A stretch of DNA of 64,000 nt from an uncultured beta proteobacterium (GTDB lineage Bacteria > Pseudomonadota > Gammaproteobacteria > Burkholderiales > SG8-41). Under the pieces are notes generated by a model. The model worked only from the letters and a program-made list of their open reading frames with translations, did not search any database and was not told the DNA's origin. The stretch spans positions 310,001 to 374,000 of the forward strand of contig CAISYC010000068.1 in assembly GCA_903889565.1 (NCBI GenBank), given 5' to 3'. The first letter of the stretch is position 1; each line of letters opens with the position of its first letter. The position numbers and the translations under genes were made by a program. Shown piece after piece: positions 1 to 8,661 of this stretch.

Positions 1-1214
1 AGATTGACGAAATTGGTGTAGTGGCCGAGCGTCGAGTTGTATTTGAACGGTTCGGCTTCGACCTCCGCGATGGTGTATATCGTCGGCGCGGTGGGCACCG
101 CAAGCACATCGACTTTCGCCAGTTCGGCCATCGACAGGCGGCGCAGGGCTTCGAGCCGGTAAGCGGCTTGGTACGCGTCGGCCGCGGAATATTTGGCCGC
201 ACCGCCGATGACCTCGCGCGTGACCGGCAGAATGTCTTCGTAATGCGTGGTGAAAAATTCACCGAGCGCGGCCAGTCGTTCGGCCAGCCACGGGCCCTGA
301 TAGAGCAGCGCGGCGGTTTCGGCGAGCGGCGCAAAATCGATTTCGGTCAGCGTGCCGCCGGCCTGTTCGATGCGTTTCAATGCTGCATAAAACAGGCGTT
401 CGCTTTCGCCGTCGCCGCGGAATTCGAGTTGATCGCGGCGCGGCACGCCGCAACGAAAACCGCCGGCTGGCAAATGCAGCGAGGGCTGTGTCTGGCGCGA
501 ATAGGCATCGGTATCGTCATAGGCGCGTGCGACCTGGAACACCGCGCTCGCATCCTCCGCGTTCAATGCAAATACCGACACGCAATCGAGTGAGCGGCAG
601 GCCGGCACTACGCCGCTGGTGCTGAGCAGCCCGCGCGTCGGTTTGAGTCCGACGATGTTGTTGTAGCCGGCAGGCACGCGGCCTGAACCGGCGGTGTCGG
701 TGCCGAGCGCGAAGCTGACCAGATTCAACGCCACCACCACCGCCGAGCCGGAACTCGAGCCGCCGGAAATATATTCCGGATTGAACGCATTGCTGCAGAT
801 GCCGTAGGGCGAGCGCGCGCCGACGAGGCCGGTGGCGAACTGGTCGAGATTGGTCTTGCCGATGCAGACGGCGCCGGCATCGAGCAGGCGCTGCACGACA
901 GCGGCATTTTGCTCCGGGATATAACTGAAAGCCGGGCAGGCGGCGGTAGTGGCAAGGCCCGCGACATCGATGTTGTCCTTGACCGCAAACGGAATACCAT
1001 AGAGCGGCAGATCGCGCGCGGCCGGATCGGCTTCGAGTGCGGCGGCGCGCGCCAGCACTGCGCCCTCCGGTGCGCGGCTGATCCACGCCTGATGGCGATT
1101 GTCCTCGGCGGCGACGGCGGCGAGCACGTCGCGCGCGATTGCGGTCGGTGTCAGGTCGCCGCTGCGCAGGCGTTCGCGTAATTCGGTGGCGGCGAGGCTG
1201 TAATGAACAGGCAT
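1..1214 (-). CDS. atzF: Allophanate hydrolase, amidase domain (3' end outside window)
   Basis: Amidase-signature enzyme predicted to hydrolyse allophanate to ammonia and CO2, the second step of urea carboxylase/allophanate hydrolase or triazine catabolism. About 404 residues are visible from the ATG at 1214-1212. The Lys-cisSer-Ser triad is present: Lys79 in AVKDNID, the cis-Ser in SGGSSSGSA near residue 154, and the nucleophile in GTDTAGSGR at about residue 177. The frame is open to the window edge and ends in a TLGHYTNFVN stretch typical of allophanate hydrolases, which separates it from generic amidases. The family usually has about 600 residues with a C-terminal domain, which would lie beyond position 1. 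It is divergent from the esterase gene at 1339. No urea carboxylase is visible. Confidence 0.85.
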   Translation of the reverse strand, partial: MPVHYSLAATELRERLRSGDLTPTAIARDVLAAVAAEDNRHQAWISRAPEGAVLARAAALEADPAARDLPLYGIPFAVKDNIDVAGLATTAACPAFSYIPEQNAAVVQRLLDAGAVCIGKTNLDQFATGLVGARSPYGICSNAFNPEYISGGSSSGSAVVVALNLVSFALGTDTAGSGRVPAGYNNIVGLKPTRGLLSTSGVVPACRSLDCVSVFALNAEDASAVFQVARAYDDTDAYSRQTQPSLHLPAGGFRCGVPRRDQLEFRGDGESERLFYAALKRIEQAGGTLTEIDFAPLAETAALLYQGPWLAERLAALGEFFTTHYEDILPVTREVIGGAAKYSAADAYQAAYRLEALRRLSMAELAKVDVLAVPTAPTIYTIAEVEAEPFKYNSTLGHYTNFVN

Positions 1215-1338
1215 GACCGTTTATCGCACAAATTGGTCGATCAAAGCAATGCGCATGCCATATGGCCGCTGCGGCCGCCGGCTAGCGCGTTGCCTGCTAC
1301 CTGAACCATTGAAAAAAGGGGCGGTCGGAAACACTCTG

Positions 1339-2166
1339 ATGACTATTTATCGCGGCATGAATCGCAGTGAACTCGATGCCGTCTATGACAATTCGCTGGC
1401 GGTCGCCGATAGTGCGCGCCTGCTGGCGGATTTCGATCTGCGCAGCGAACAACTGCGGCGCGAGCGCGCCACCGCGCTTGATCTGCGTTACGGGCGCGCG
1501 CCGCGCAACCGCCTCGATTATTTTGCCGGTGCGCCCGGCGCACCGCTGGTCGTGTGTATACACGGCGGCTATTGGCAGATGCGCGCCAAGGAATCTTTTT
1601 CATTTGTCGCCGCCGGGCCGCTGGCGCACGGCCTGCATGTGGCGGTGATCGGTTACACGCTGGCCCCCGAGACGTCACTCGCCGGCATCGTCAGCGAGGT
1701 GCGTTCCGCACTAGCATGGCTGGCCGAACGCGCACCCGGCTACGGCGCGGCAGGGCAAAGGATTTATGTCGCGGGGTGGTCGGCCGGCGGGCATTTGACC
1801 GCGATGTGTCTGCGCGAATCCGCAGTGCGCGGCGGCATGGCGGTCAGCGGCATTTTCGATCTGGAACCGGTGCGACTGAGTTATCTGAATGACCGTCTCG
1901 CACTCACCGCCAAAGATGCGCGGCGGCTGAGTCCACTGCATCAACTGTCGGCGGCGCCGCTGCCCTTGATGATCGCTTACGGCGGCGCGGAGTGGCCCGA
2001 GCTGCAGCGGCAAAGCAGGGGCTATGCGGCAGCCCGCGCCGCCGCCCGGCTGCCGGGCCGCGCTTTGTGTCTCGACGGGCACAATCACTTCACGATACTC
2101 GATGAACTCGCGCGCCCCGACGGCGCGCTGACTGCATTGTTGCTGGAGCTCGTGTTGGCCGGTTGA
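1339..2166 (+). CDS. Alpha/beta hydrolase, arylformamidase-like
   Basis: Predicted cytoplasmic esterase or amidase of 275 residues. The HGGYW oxyanion-hole motif (residues 75-79) is the hallmark of kynurenine-formamidase-like and related carboxylesterases. The nucleophile is Ser148 in GWSAGGH and the catalytic His is near the C-terminus in GHNHF. The acid would lie in GGAEWPEL, with Glu rather than the commoner Asp. The ATG at 1339 is preferred because family homology starts there; an upstream in-frame ATG at 1213 would add 42 residues of low-complexity sequence and overlap the atzF start. No tryptophan-catabolic genes are nearby, so the substrate is open. A broad-specificity role beside amide/urea catabolism is possible. 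Confidence 0.75.
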   Translation: MTIYRGMNRSELDAVYDNSLAVADSARLLADFDLRSEQLRRERATALDLRYGRAPRNRLDYFAGAPGAPLVVCIHGGYWQMRAKESFSFVAAGPLAHGLHVAVIGYTLAPETSLAGIVSEVRSALAWLAERAPGYGAAGQRIYVAGWSAGGHLTAMCLRESAVRGGMAVSGIFDLEPVRLSYLNDRLALTAKDARRLSPLHQLSAAPLPLMIAYGGAEWPELQRQSRGYAAARAAARLPGRALCLDGHNHFTILDELARPDGALTALLLELVLAG

Positions 2167-2289
2167 TTGCCTGACATGGCGGCATCAATGCCTGCAAAAT
2201 CACCGCTTTGGTGCTGCGCGCATCCATCGCGGTCAATCATGGTGCGCAAATCGGCTTCGTGCACTGCCGATGGGCAGGCTGGCGGCGGT

Positions 2290-3234
2290 TTATTTCCTGA
2301 CCAGTTTGGTCACCCGCCAATTCAGCGTATCGGCGACGAGCAATTCGTTCTTTGCGGTGAGCGCGATGAAATGCGCCTCGCCGTATTGTCCCGGCGCCTT
2401 GCCCTGGCTGCCGGTGATGCCGAGTACTTTGCCGTTCATGTCGAGTTCGATAATTTGCCCGGCGTGGCCGTTGGCGAGCCAGATGTGACCGCCATGAATG
2501 GCGAGCCCGCAGGGCGTGCCGAACAGCGCCCATTCGCGCAGATAGTTGCCGTCGGCATCGAAGATCTGCACGCGCTTGTTGCCGCGGTCGGCGATATAGA
2601 CCAGACCCTTGGCATCGACGGCCACCGAATGCGGCACGTCGAATTCGCCGGGCCCGCTGCCGCGTTTGCCCCAGCTTTTCAGATGATTGCCGTTTTTGTC
2701 GAAGCGCAGTACGCGGTTTTCACCCTTGCTGCCGTGGCCCTGCGTGACATAGATGTCGCCGTTGGGCGCAATGGCAATGTCATTGGGTTCGGTGAACAGT
2801 CGCAGCGGCGTGACCGGATGCCACTCGCCCGGCGTGCCCTTGACGCCCAGCACCATCTGGATGCGGCCCTGCGGATTGAATTTGTAGACGACGTGACCGC
2901 CGCCATCAGTGGCCCAGATGTTGTCGTCGGCGTCGATGCGCAGTCCGTGCGGGCGTTCGAACAGGCCCTCGCCGAAGGCGCGGATGAACTTTCCGCTGGC
3001 ATCGAATTCCATCAGCGGTTGCGGCCCGCGATTGAGCACGATGATGTTGCCTTTCGAATTCACCGCCACCGCCGAGGTCGAACCGAAATTCGCATTCGCC
3101 GGCAGATTGAACATGTCTGCAACGGGGCGGTAGTCGAGTTCCGGCAGATTGTCGGGACGCATCATCGGCGCCGGCTGTGCAAAGACGAAATTGGCAGTCA
3201 GTGCAAGCAGTGCGGCAAAAGCGGGCGCTTTCAT
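2290..3234 (-). CDS. Secreted NHL-repeat six-bladed beta-propeller protein
   Basis: Protein of 314 residues with a signal peptide (residues 1 to about 19, ending VFA). The rest consists of NHL-type repeats, for example PHGLRIDADDNIWATD, PNDIAIAPNGDIYVTQ and PHSVAVDAKGLVYIADRGNKRVQIFD. These predict a periplasmic or secreted six-bladed propeller like the peptidyl-alpha-hydroxyglycine alpha-amidating lyase (PAL) group. PAL proper uses metal-bound histidines that I cannot verify here, so lyase activity is not claimed. It lies 16 bp downstream of the asparaginase-family gene on the same strand and probably shares its transcript. Confidence 0.7.
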   Translation of the reverse strand: MKAPAFAALLALTANFVFAQPAPMMRPDNLPELDYRPVADMFNLPANANFGSTSAVAVNSKGNIIVLNRGPQPLMEFDASGKFIRAFGEGLFERPHGLRIDADDNIWATDGGGHVVYKFNPQGRIQMVLGVKGTPGEWHPVTPLRLFTEPNDIAIAPNGDIYVTQGHGSKGENRVLRFDKNGNHLKSWGKRGSGPGEFDVPHSVAVDAKGLVYIADRGNKRVQIFDADGNYLREWALFGTPCGLAIHGGHIWLANGHAGQIIELDMNGKVLGITGSQGKAPGQYGEAHFIALTAKNELLVADTLNWRVTKLVRK

Positions 3235-3250
3235 CGGCGGCCTCCGTTTT

Positions 3251-4243
3251 CTAGTAGGTGTCGAACAGTTTCTGGATCGCGTCGGGATCGTTCGTTTTCA
3301 GTAATGCGAGCGAAAGCAGAATCGCCGCCTTGTGCGGCGGCAGATTATCGGCGGCGACCATACCCGGTTCGCTCCAGTTGTTTTCGCGCAGCACGCGGCC
3401 CTCGCCGACGCGCGAGCTTTGCACCACGACGGCACGGCGTTGTTCGACGATGGCGCCTATTTCGCCGGCGAGATTGCCGGTCGAACCGGCACCGGCGCCG
3501 GCAATGACGAGACCGCGCGCACCGGCATTAACCGCCGCTTCTGCCAGGCCCGGCCGGCAGCCGGCATGCACATACAGCACATCGACCGGCGGCATGCGCT
3601 CGACGGCACTGACATCGAATTCGCTGTCACGTGTGTGGCGCTTGAGCGTTGCGTGGTAATAGACGACGGCGTCGGCATCCGCATAGCCGAGCAGCCCGAG
3701 GTCGCGCCCGCGAAAAGCCTGCACGCGATAGGTATTGGTCTTGGTGACCTCGCGCGCGGCGTTGATTTCATCGTTCATCACCACCACCACGCCTTTGCCG
3801 CGCGTGGCCGGCGCCACCGCGACGCGGATCGCGTTGAACAGATTGAGCGGGCCGTCGGTCGACAGCGCGGTGTACGGCCGCTGCGCGCCGGTGACCACGA
3901 CGGGTTTGTCGCTGTGCACCGTGAGATTCAGGAAATAGGCGGTTTCCTCAAGGCTGTTGGTGCCCTGCACGAACACGACGCCGTCGGTTTCGCCGCCGGC
4001 GAGAATCTTTTCGATGCGCACAGCGAGCCGGCGGAGATCGTCGTGGGTGGCCACCTCATGCGGATTGCTGGCATCGACCTCGATGCCCGCGAGCGCGGCG
4101 AGTTCGGGCAGCGTCTGCAACAGTTCCTCGCCGCTCATGCGCGGGCGGCCGCTGCGGCCGTAACGCGTGAAGTCCATGCGATCGCGGCCGCGGCTGTGCA
4201 GCGTGCCCGGCGCGATCATCAACCGCAGGCGTGGTTTCGGCAT
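3251..4243 (-). CDS. Asparaginase-family protein with Asn in place of a catalytic Asp
   Basis: Protein of 330 residues with the two-part asparaginase fold. The N-terminal threonine motif is APGT (Thr14), a divergent form of TGGTI. The second motif reads FVQGTNSLEETAYF, so the Thr-Asp of the second catalytic triad is Thr95-Asn96. The partner lysine is kept in VTKTNT (Lys168). The start at 4243 is chosen because GAGGAA lies just upstream; an in-frame ATG at 4267 lacks this. There is no signal peptide, so it should be cytoplasmic. It could be an amidase acting on another amide, or an inactive paralogue. It heads a small reverse unit with the NHL protein. Confidence 0.75.
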   Translation of the reverse strand: MPKPRLRLMIAPGTLHSRGRDRMDFTRYGRSGRPRMSGEELLQTLPELAALAGIEVDASNPHEVATHDDLRRLAVRIEKILAGGETDGVVFVQGTNSLEETAYFLNLTVHSDKPVVVTGAQRPYTALSTDGPLNLFNAIRVAVAPATRGKGVVVVMNDEINAAREVTKTNTYRVQAFRGRDLGLLGYADADAVVYYHATLKRHTRDSEFDVSAVERMPPVDVLYVHAGCRPGLAEAAVNAGARGLVIAGAGAGSTGNLAGEIGAIVEQRRAVVVQSSRVGEGRVLRENNWSEPGMVAADNLPPHKAAILLSLALLKTNDPDAIQKLFDTY

Positions 4244-4350
4244 CGAGTTCCTCCCGTCTTGCGGCATTCTGCGACGCCGCGCAAACGTGCATGTGCGGCA
4301 ACCTTATCATGAACCGCGCGATCGCGATGTTCCGCCCGGCGAAGAGCGCT

Positions 4351-4356
4351 TAGAAT
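4351..4356 (+). promoter_or_regulatory. Putative -10 element upstream of the enoyl-CoA hydratase operon
   Basis: TAGAAT lies 41 bp before the ATG at 4398 and matches five of six bases of the sigma-70 -10 consensus. No convincing -35 box is seen. Position and match are the only support. Confidence 0.3.
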
Positions 4357-4397
4357 AGCGCCCTTCGACAAATCAATTGGATTGCACAGGGGATGGC

Positions 4398-5114
4398 ATG
4401 AGCGATTTCGAATTCAAGGTCAGGCGCGACGGTGCGGTTGCGCGGGTCGATCTCAACCGGCCCGACGAAGGCAACGCGATGACGCGCGGCATGATGGTGC
4501 AGTTGTCAAAGACGCTGGCCGAACTCGGCGCCGATCAAAGCGTGCATGTGGTGGTGCTGGAGGCGCGCGGCGCGCAGTTCTGCCGCGGCCGCGACGGCAA
4601 GGGCGAGAGCCGCGCCGGCATGACGCCGTACGAAATCCGCGTCAAGATGATGGGCGCGGTGCTCGGCAGCTATCAGGCGATCATTGACGTGCCGGTGCCG
4701 GTGGTGGCGCTGGTGCAGGGCGATGCGCTGGGTTTCGGCGCCGCGCTGGCGGTGGCCTGCGACATCACGCTGGCATCCGCCAATGCCGGATTCGCCTTTC
4801 CGGAAATCGAACACGACATTCCGCCGACCATGGCGATGTGTGCGGCGCTCGGCAAGGTCAATGCCAAGGTGCTGACCTGGCTGATCTACTCGGCGGAAAA
4901 AATCGACGCCGAGCGCGCTGCTGCGATCGGTCTGGCCAGCAAGGTGCTGCCGCCGGCAAGTTTTGCCGCGGACACGGATGCATTTATTGCGACGCTGGCT
5001 TCGCGTCCGCGCCTCGTGCTCGAAACGATCAAGCGTTATCAGGCCAAAGCCGAGCACCTCACGCCGGACATGGCATCCGAATACGCGGGCACGCTGCTCG
5101 CGCTGGTGCGATAG
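4398..5114 (+). CDS. Enoyl-CoA hydratase/isomerase family protein
   Basis: Crotonase-fold protein of 238 residues, first gene of a forward operon. Predicted to hydrate or isomerise an acyl-CoA ester. The oxyanion-hole segments are GAQFCRGRDGKG (around residues 58-69) and QGDALGFGAALAVACD (around 111-126). The hydratase glutamates are not obvious: FAFPEIEHDIPP carries Glu residues in the right area, but the fit to classical hydratases is loose, so the exact reaction is open. The start at 4398 follows an AGGGG tract. The next gene begins 7 bp after the stop. The context (two Bug receptors and a flavoprotein) suggests catabolism of an imported carboxylic acid as its CoA thioester. Confidence 0.7.
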   Translation: MSDFEFKVRRDGAVARVDLNRPDEGNAMTRGMMVQLSKTLAELGADQSVHVVVLEARGAQFCRGRDGKGESRAGMTPYEIRVKMMGAVLGSYQAIIDVPVPVVALVQGDALGFGAALAVACDITLASANAGFAFPEIEHDIPPTMAMCAALGKVNAKVLTWLIYSAEKIDAERAAAIGLASKVLPPASFAADTDAFIATLASRPRLVLETIKRYQAKAEHLTPDMASEYAGTLLALVR

Positions 5115-5121
5115 CAGCCGC

Positions 5122-6093
5122 ATGAGGCTGGCGATGCGGCAAGGGGCCTGCCGCCTGTGCTGGTTCGCATCGGTATTGGCGTTGCCCTGCGCGGCAGCGG
5201 ATTTTCCGGTGAAGCCGGTGCGCCTGCTGGTGCCGTTTTCGGCCGGCGGCGGCACCGACATCACAGCGCGCGCGCTGGCGCAGAAACTGGGCGAGCGCTG
5301 GGGACATCAGGTCGTGGTGGACAACCGGCCGGGCGCAGCCGGCGACATCGGCGCCGAAATTGTCGCCCATGCAGTGCCCGACGGTTACACGCTGCTGGCG
5401 ATCACCGCCACGCACACGGTCAGCGCCGCATTGCGCAGCAAGCCGGCGTACGATCTGTTGCGCGATTTGACGCCGCTCTCGCAGGTGACCTCGCTGCCGT
5501 ACATGCTGGTCGTGCATCCGTCGCTGCCGGCGAAAACGGTGCGCGAATTGATCGTGCTGGCGAAGGCAAAGCCGGGCGGTTTGACCTATGGTTCGTCGGG
5601 CATCGGTTCGCTGGCGCATCTGGCCGGCGCCTTGCTGGCAACCAGCAGCGGTGCGCAGGTTTTATACATTCCCTACAAAGGCAGCGCGCCGGCGGTTGCC
5701 GATGTCATGGGCGGGCAGCTCGATATGGCGTTTCCGACCATACTGCAGGCAACCCAGGTGCGCAGCGGGCGTCTGCGCGCGCTTGCCGTGACCTCGCTCA
5801 AACGCTCGGCGGCGCTGCCGGATGTGCCGACCATCAGCGAGTCGGGGGTGCCCGGCTACGAGATCAATCAGTGGAACGGACTGCTCGCGCCGCCGGGGTT
5901 GCCGGCCGAACTGGTGGTGCGTCTGAGCGGCGATATCAACGAAGTGCTGGGTCTGCCGGAAGTGAAGGCGCGTCTGGGCGCCGACGGCTCTGAAGCCGTG
6001 GGCACCACGCCGCAGGCCTTCGCCAGGCTGCTGCGCGATGAAATCGCGAAATGGAAAAAACTGTCGAAAGATGCCGGCATCAAAATCGATTAG
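5122..6093 (+). CDS. Bug-family (TctC-type) periplasmic solute-binding protein
   Basis: 323 residues with a signal peptide ending PCAAA (about residue 26). Mature-domain signatures are DFPVKPVRLLVPF, VVDNRPGAAGDIGAE and HIPYKG-type sequence (YIPYKGSAPA). The family binds small carboxylates between two lobes for tripartite tricarboxylate transporters. The ATG at 5122 gives a complete signal peptide; the frame continues upstream but lies inside the preceding gene. It is sandwiched between enoyl-CoA hydratase (7 bp gap) and the TcuA-like flavoprotein (10 bp gap), so it is co-transcribed. The ligand is probably the acid oxidised by that operon. Confidence 0.85.
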   Translation: MRLAMRQGACRLCWFASVLALPCAAADFPVKPVRLLVPFSAGGGTDITARALAQKLGERWGHQVVVDNRPGAAGDIGAEIVAHAVPDGYTLLAITATHTVSAALRSKPAYDLLRDLTPLSQVTSLPYMLVVHPSLPAKTVRELIVLAKAKPGGLTYGSSGIGSLAHLAGALLATSSGAQVLYIPYKGSAPAVADVMGGQLDMAFPTILQATQVRSGRLRALAVTSLKRSAALPDVPTISESGVPGYEINQWNGLLAPPGLPAELVVRLSGDINEVLGLPEVKARLGADGSEAVGTTPQAFARLLRDEIAKWKKLSKDAGIKID

Positions 6094-6103
6094 CGGGAGT
6101 GCG

Positions 6104-7603
6104 ATGAAACCGTTCGAGAATGTGGATGTGATTGTGGTCGGCACCGGCAATGCCGCCTCCTGCGCGGCGCTGGCCGCGCGCGAAAAGGGCGCGCGCGTCA
6201 TCATGCTCGACGCCGCGACGCAGGACGCGCGCGGCGGCAACTCCGCATATGCCGGCGGCCGCATGCGCGTGGTCTACAACGGTGTCGATGATCTGGCGAA
6301 GATCATTCCGCTAAGCGACGAGGATGTGCGCAACATCGATTTCGGCCGTTACCGCAGGGAAGATTTCTTCGACGACATGGCGCGCGTCACGCAGTATCGC
6401 TGTCATCCCGATCTCGTCGAACACGCGATCAACAGCAGTTTCGACGCGCTGGTGTGGTTGCGCGACAAGGGGGTGCGCTTTCAGCCGGGGCGGCAGGCGG
6501 CGCGCGTCAAAGGCAAGCTGACGCACTGGGGCGGGCTCCCGTGCGAAGTGTGGAGCGGCGGCGCGGGCCTCGTTGAAATGCTGCATGCGCGCGCCGAAAA
6601 AGACGGCATTGCCATGTTCTACGAAACACCGGCGATGGAGCTGCGGCGTGACGATCGCCGCATCACCGGCGTGCGCGCGTTTCATCAGGGCCACATGGTC
6701 GAGATCAGGGCGCGAGCGGTGGTGCTCGCCTGCGGCGGCTTCGAGGCGAATGCCGAGATGCGCACGCGTTATCTGGGGCCGAACTGGGATCTCGCCAAGG
6801 TGCGCGGCACGCGTTACAACACCGGACGCGGACTCACGATGGCGCTGGCGGCCGGCGCCCGCGCCTACGGTCACTGGTCCTGCGCGCATGCCAGCGCGTG
6901 GGATCTGAACGCGCCGGAGTACGGCGATTCGGTAGTGCGCGGCGCTTATCAAAAGCACAGCTATCCGATCGGCATCATGGTCAATGCGCGCGGCGAACGT
7001 TTTCTCGACGAGGGCGCGGACTATCCGTCGTACACCTATGCGCGTTACGGCCGTGAAATTCTTGCCCAGCCCGGCATGTTCGCGTGGCAGATTTTCGATC
7101 AGCGCGCGATGCCGGAATTGCGCGACACCTATCGCATCCGTCAGGTGACCAAGGTGACGGCGGCCACTTTGGAAGAACTGGCCGGCAAACTCGAAGGTGT
7201 CGATGGCGAAGGTTTTTTGCGCACGCTAGCCGCATTCAATAATGCAGTGCCCGATGACGACGCGCCGTACAACACGGCGGTCAGGGACGGTCTCGCCACG
7301 CGCGGCCTGTCGATCCCGAAATCGAACTGGGCGCGGCGCATCGATCGCGGTCCGTTCGAAGCCTATGCAGTAACCACCGGCATTACGTTTACCTTCGGCG
7401 GCATCAAGATTTCGACGCAGGCCGAAGCCGAGGACGACGGCGGCAATCCGCTGCCGGGCCTGTTCGTTGCCGGCGAAATGGTCGGCGGGCTCTTCTATCA
7501 CAACTATCCGTCCGGCACCGGGCTCACCTGCGGTGCGGTCTATGGACGTACCGCAGGTCATTCCGCCGCGGCATTCGCGCAGACGGTAGGGATGCCGGCG
7601 TGA
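6104..7603 (+). CDS. FAD-dependent tricarballylate dehydrogenase-like flavoprotein
   Basis: 499 residues of the fumarate reductase/TcuA flavoprotein group. The FAD-binding Rossmann motif VIVVGTGNAASCAAL starts at about residue 9, followed by the typical ARGGNSAYAGG segment. The C-terminal FAD motif GLFVAGEMVGGLFYHNYPSG sits near residue 470. TcuA oxidises tricarballylate to cis-aconitate; related enzymes oxidise other saturated acids or ketosteroids, so the substrate is inferred only. GGGAG precedes the ATG at 6104. The stop overlaps the GTG start of the next Bug receptor. A second TcuA-like protein lies at 13637. Confidence 0.75.
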   Translation: MKPFENVDVIVVGTGNAASCAALAAREKGARVIMLDAATQDARGGNSAYAGGRMRVVYNGVDDLAKIIPLSDEDVRNIDFGRYRREDFFDDMARVTQYRCHPDLVEHAINSSFDALVWLRDKGVRFQPGRQAARVKGKLTHWGGLPCEVWSGGAGLVEMLHARAEKDGIAMFYETPAMELRRDDRRITGVRAFHQGHMVEIRARAVVLACGGFEANAEMRTRYLGPNWDLAKVRGTRYNTGRGLTMALAAGARAYGHWSCAHASAWDLNAPEYGDSVVRGAYQKHSYPIGIMVNARGERFLDEGADYPSYTYARYGREILAQPGMFAWQIFDQRAMPELRDTYRIRQVTKVTAATLEELAGKLEGVDGEGFLRTLAAFNNAVPDDDAPYNTAVRDGLATRGLSIPKSNWARRIDRGPFEAYAVTTGITFTFGGIKISTQAEAEDDGGNPLPGLFVAGEMVGGLFYHNYPSGTGLTCGAVYGRTAGHSAAAFAQTVGMPA

Positions 7604-8580
7604 AATGCTGCAGCCGTTACGCAGTGACCGGCGCGTCGCTGGTGGTTGTTCTGGTCGCAATGGCGGCGCATGCCGCAGAAACCTTTCCATCGCGCCCGAT
7701 CCGCCTCATCTCGCCATTCGCTGCCGGTGGCGGCAACGACATGATTTCGCGCGCGGTGGCGCAGGCACTGACGCGCAACCTCGGGCACAGCGTGGTGGTG
7801 GATAACCGGCCGGGGGCCAATACCATTATCGGCATGGAACTCGTCGCCAAGTCGCCGCCTGATGGTTATACGCTGATTATGACCGGCAGCACGGTGGCGA
7901 TCAATGCCACGCTGCATGCGAATCTGCCCTATGACTCGCTGCGCGATTTTGCGGCGGTGACGCAGATTGCGGCGACCCCATTGATCGTGGCGGTGCATCC
8001 CTCGCTGCCGGTGGCCGGCGTGCGCGAGTTGATTGCGTTGGCAAAGGCGCGGCCCGGCGAACTGAACTTTCCGTCGGCCGGCGTAGGCAACGTGTCGCAT
8101 CTGGCCGGCGAATTGTTCAATGTGATGGCCGGCGTCAGGCTGGTGCATGTGCCGTACAAGGGGTCGGCGCCGGCCACTGCCGATCTGCTGGCGGGGCGTG
8201 TGTCGGTCGTTTTCAATTCGGCCTTCGCCATGCTGCCGTTTGTGAAATCGGGGCGGCTGCGCGCGCTGGCGGTGAGCGGTCGCGCGCGCTCCGCGCTGCT
8301 TCCGGCGGTGCCGACGGTTAATGAGGCGGGTGTGCCGGGGTATGAGGCCAGCACCTGGTACGGATTGCTGGCGCCGGCAGCGACGCCGCGCGCGGTGATC
8401 GACCGGCTGCAGGCGGAAACCGTCAAGGCCTTGACGGCGGACGACGTGCGCCGCCGTTTGATCGAAGACGGCCTTGAGCCGGTCGGCAGCACGCCGGCTG
8501 AATTCGGCGCCTATATCCGGACCGAGATCGCCAAGTGGGCGCGCGTGATCAGTGTGGCGGGGATTGCGATCGAGCAGTGA
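7600..8580 (+). CDS. Bug-family (TctC-type) periplasmic solute-binding protein
   Basis: 326 residues, starting at a GTG that overlaps the flavoprotein stop codon (GTGA), so translation is coupled. The signal peptide ends HAAE near residue 27. Family signatures include TFPSRPIRLISPF, VVDNRPGANTIIG, HVPYKGSAPA and WYGLLAPAATP. This is the second Bug receptor of the same operon and is clearly different from the one at 5122. The operon may therefore recognise two related ligands, or one receptor may signal rather than transport, as reported for some Bordetella Bug proteins. Confidence 0.85.
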   Translation: MKCCSRYAVTGASLVVVLVAMAAHAAETFPSRPIRLISPFAAGGGNDMISRAVAQALTRNLGHSVVVDNRPGANTIIGMELVAKSPPDGYTLIMTGSTVAINATLHANLPYDSLRDFAAVTQIAATPLIVAVHPSLPVAGVRELIALAKARPGELNFPSAGVGNVSHLAGELFNVMAGVRLVHVPYKGSAPATADLLAGRVSVVFNSAFAMLPFVKSGRLRALAVSGRARSALLPAVPTVNEAGVPGYEASTWYGLLAPAATPRAVIDRLQAETVKALTADDVRRRLIEDGLEPVGSTPAEFGAYIRTEIAKWARVISVAGIAIEQ

Positions 8581-8661
8581 ACGTCGCGCGGGCGATCAGC
8601 GGCCGCTTCGAATAAAATCGCAACCATCGAAACAAGCGCAGGCATGCGCGGAGGAGGGCGG

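Noticed and set aside
1555-1566. GTGTATACAC-type palindrome similar to the GntR operator
   Set aside because: It lies inside the esterase coding region at the HGG motif codons, far from any promoter, so it is most likely chance.
2167-3507. A 446-codon plus-strand frame starting right after the esterase
   Set aside because: It is antisense to the NHL-repeat gene and part of the asparaginase gene, both with recognisable repeats or catalytic motifs.
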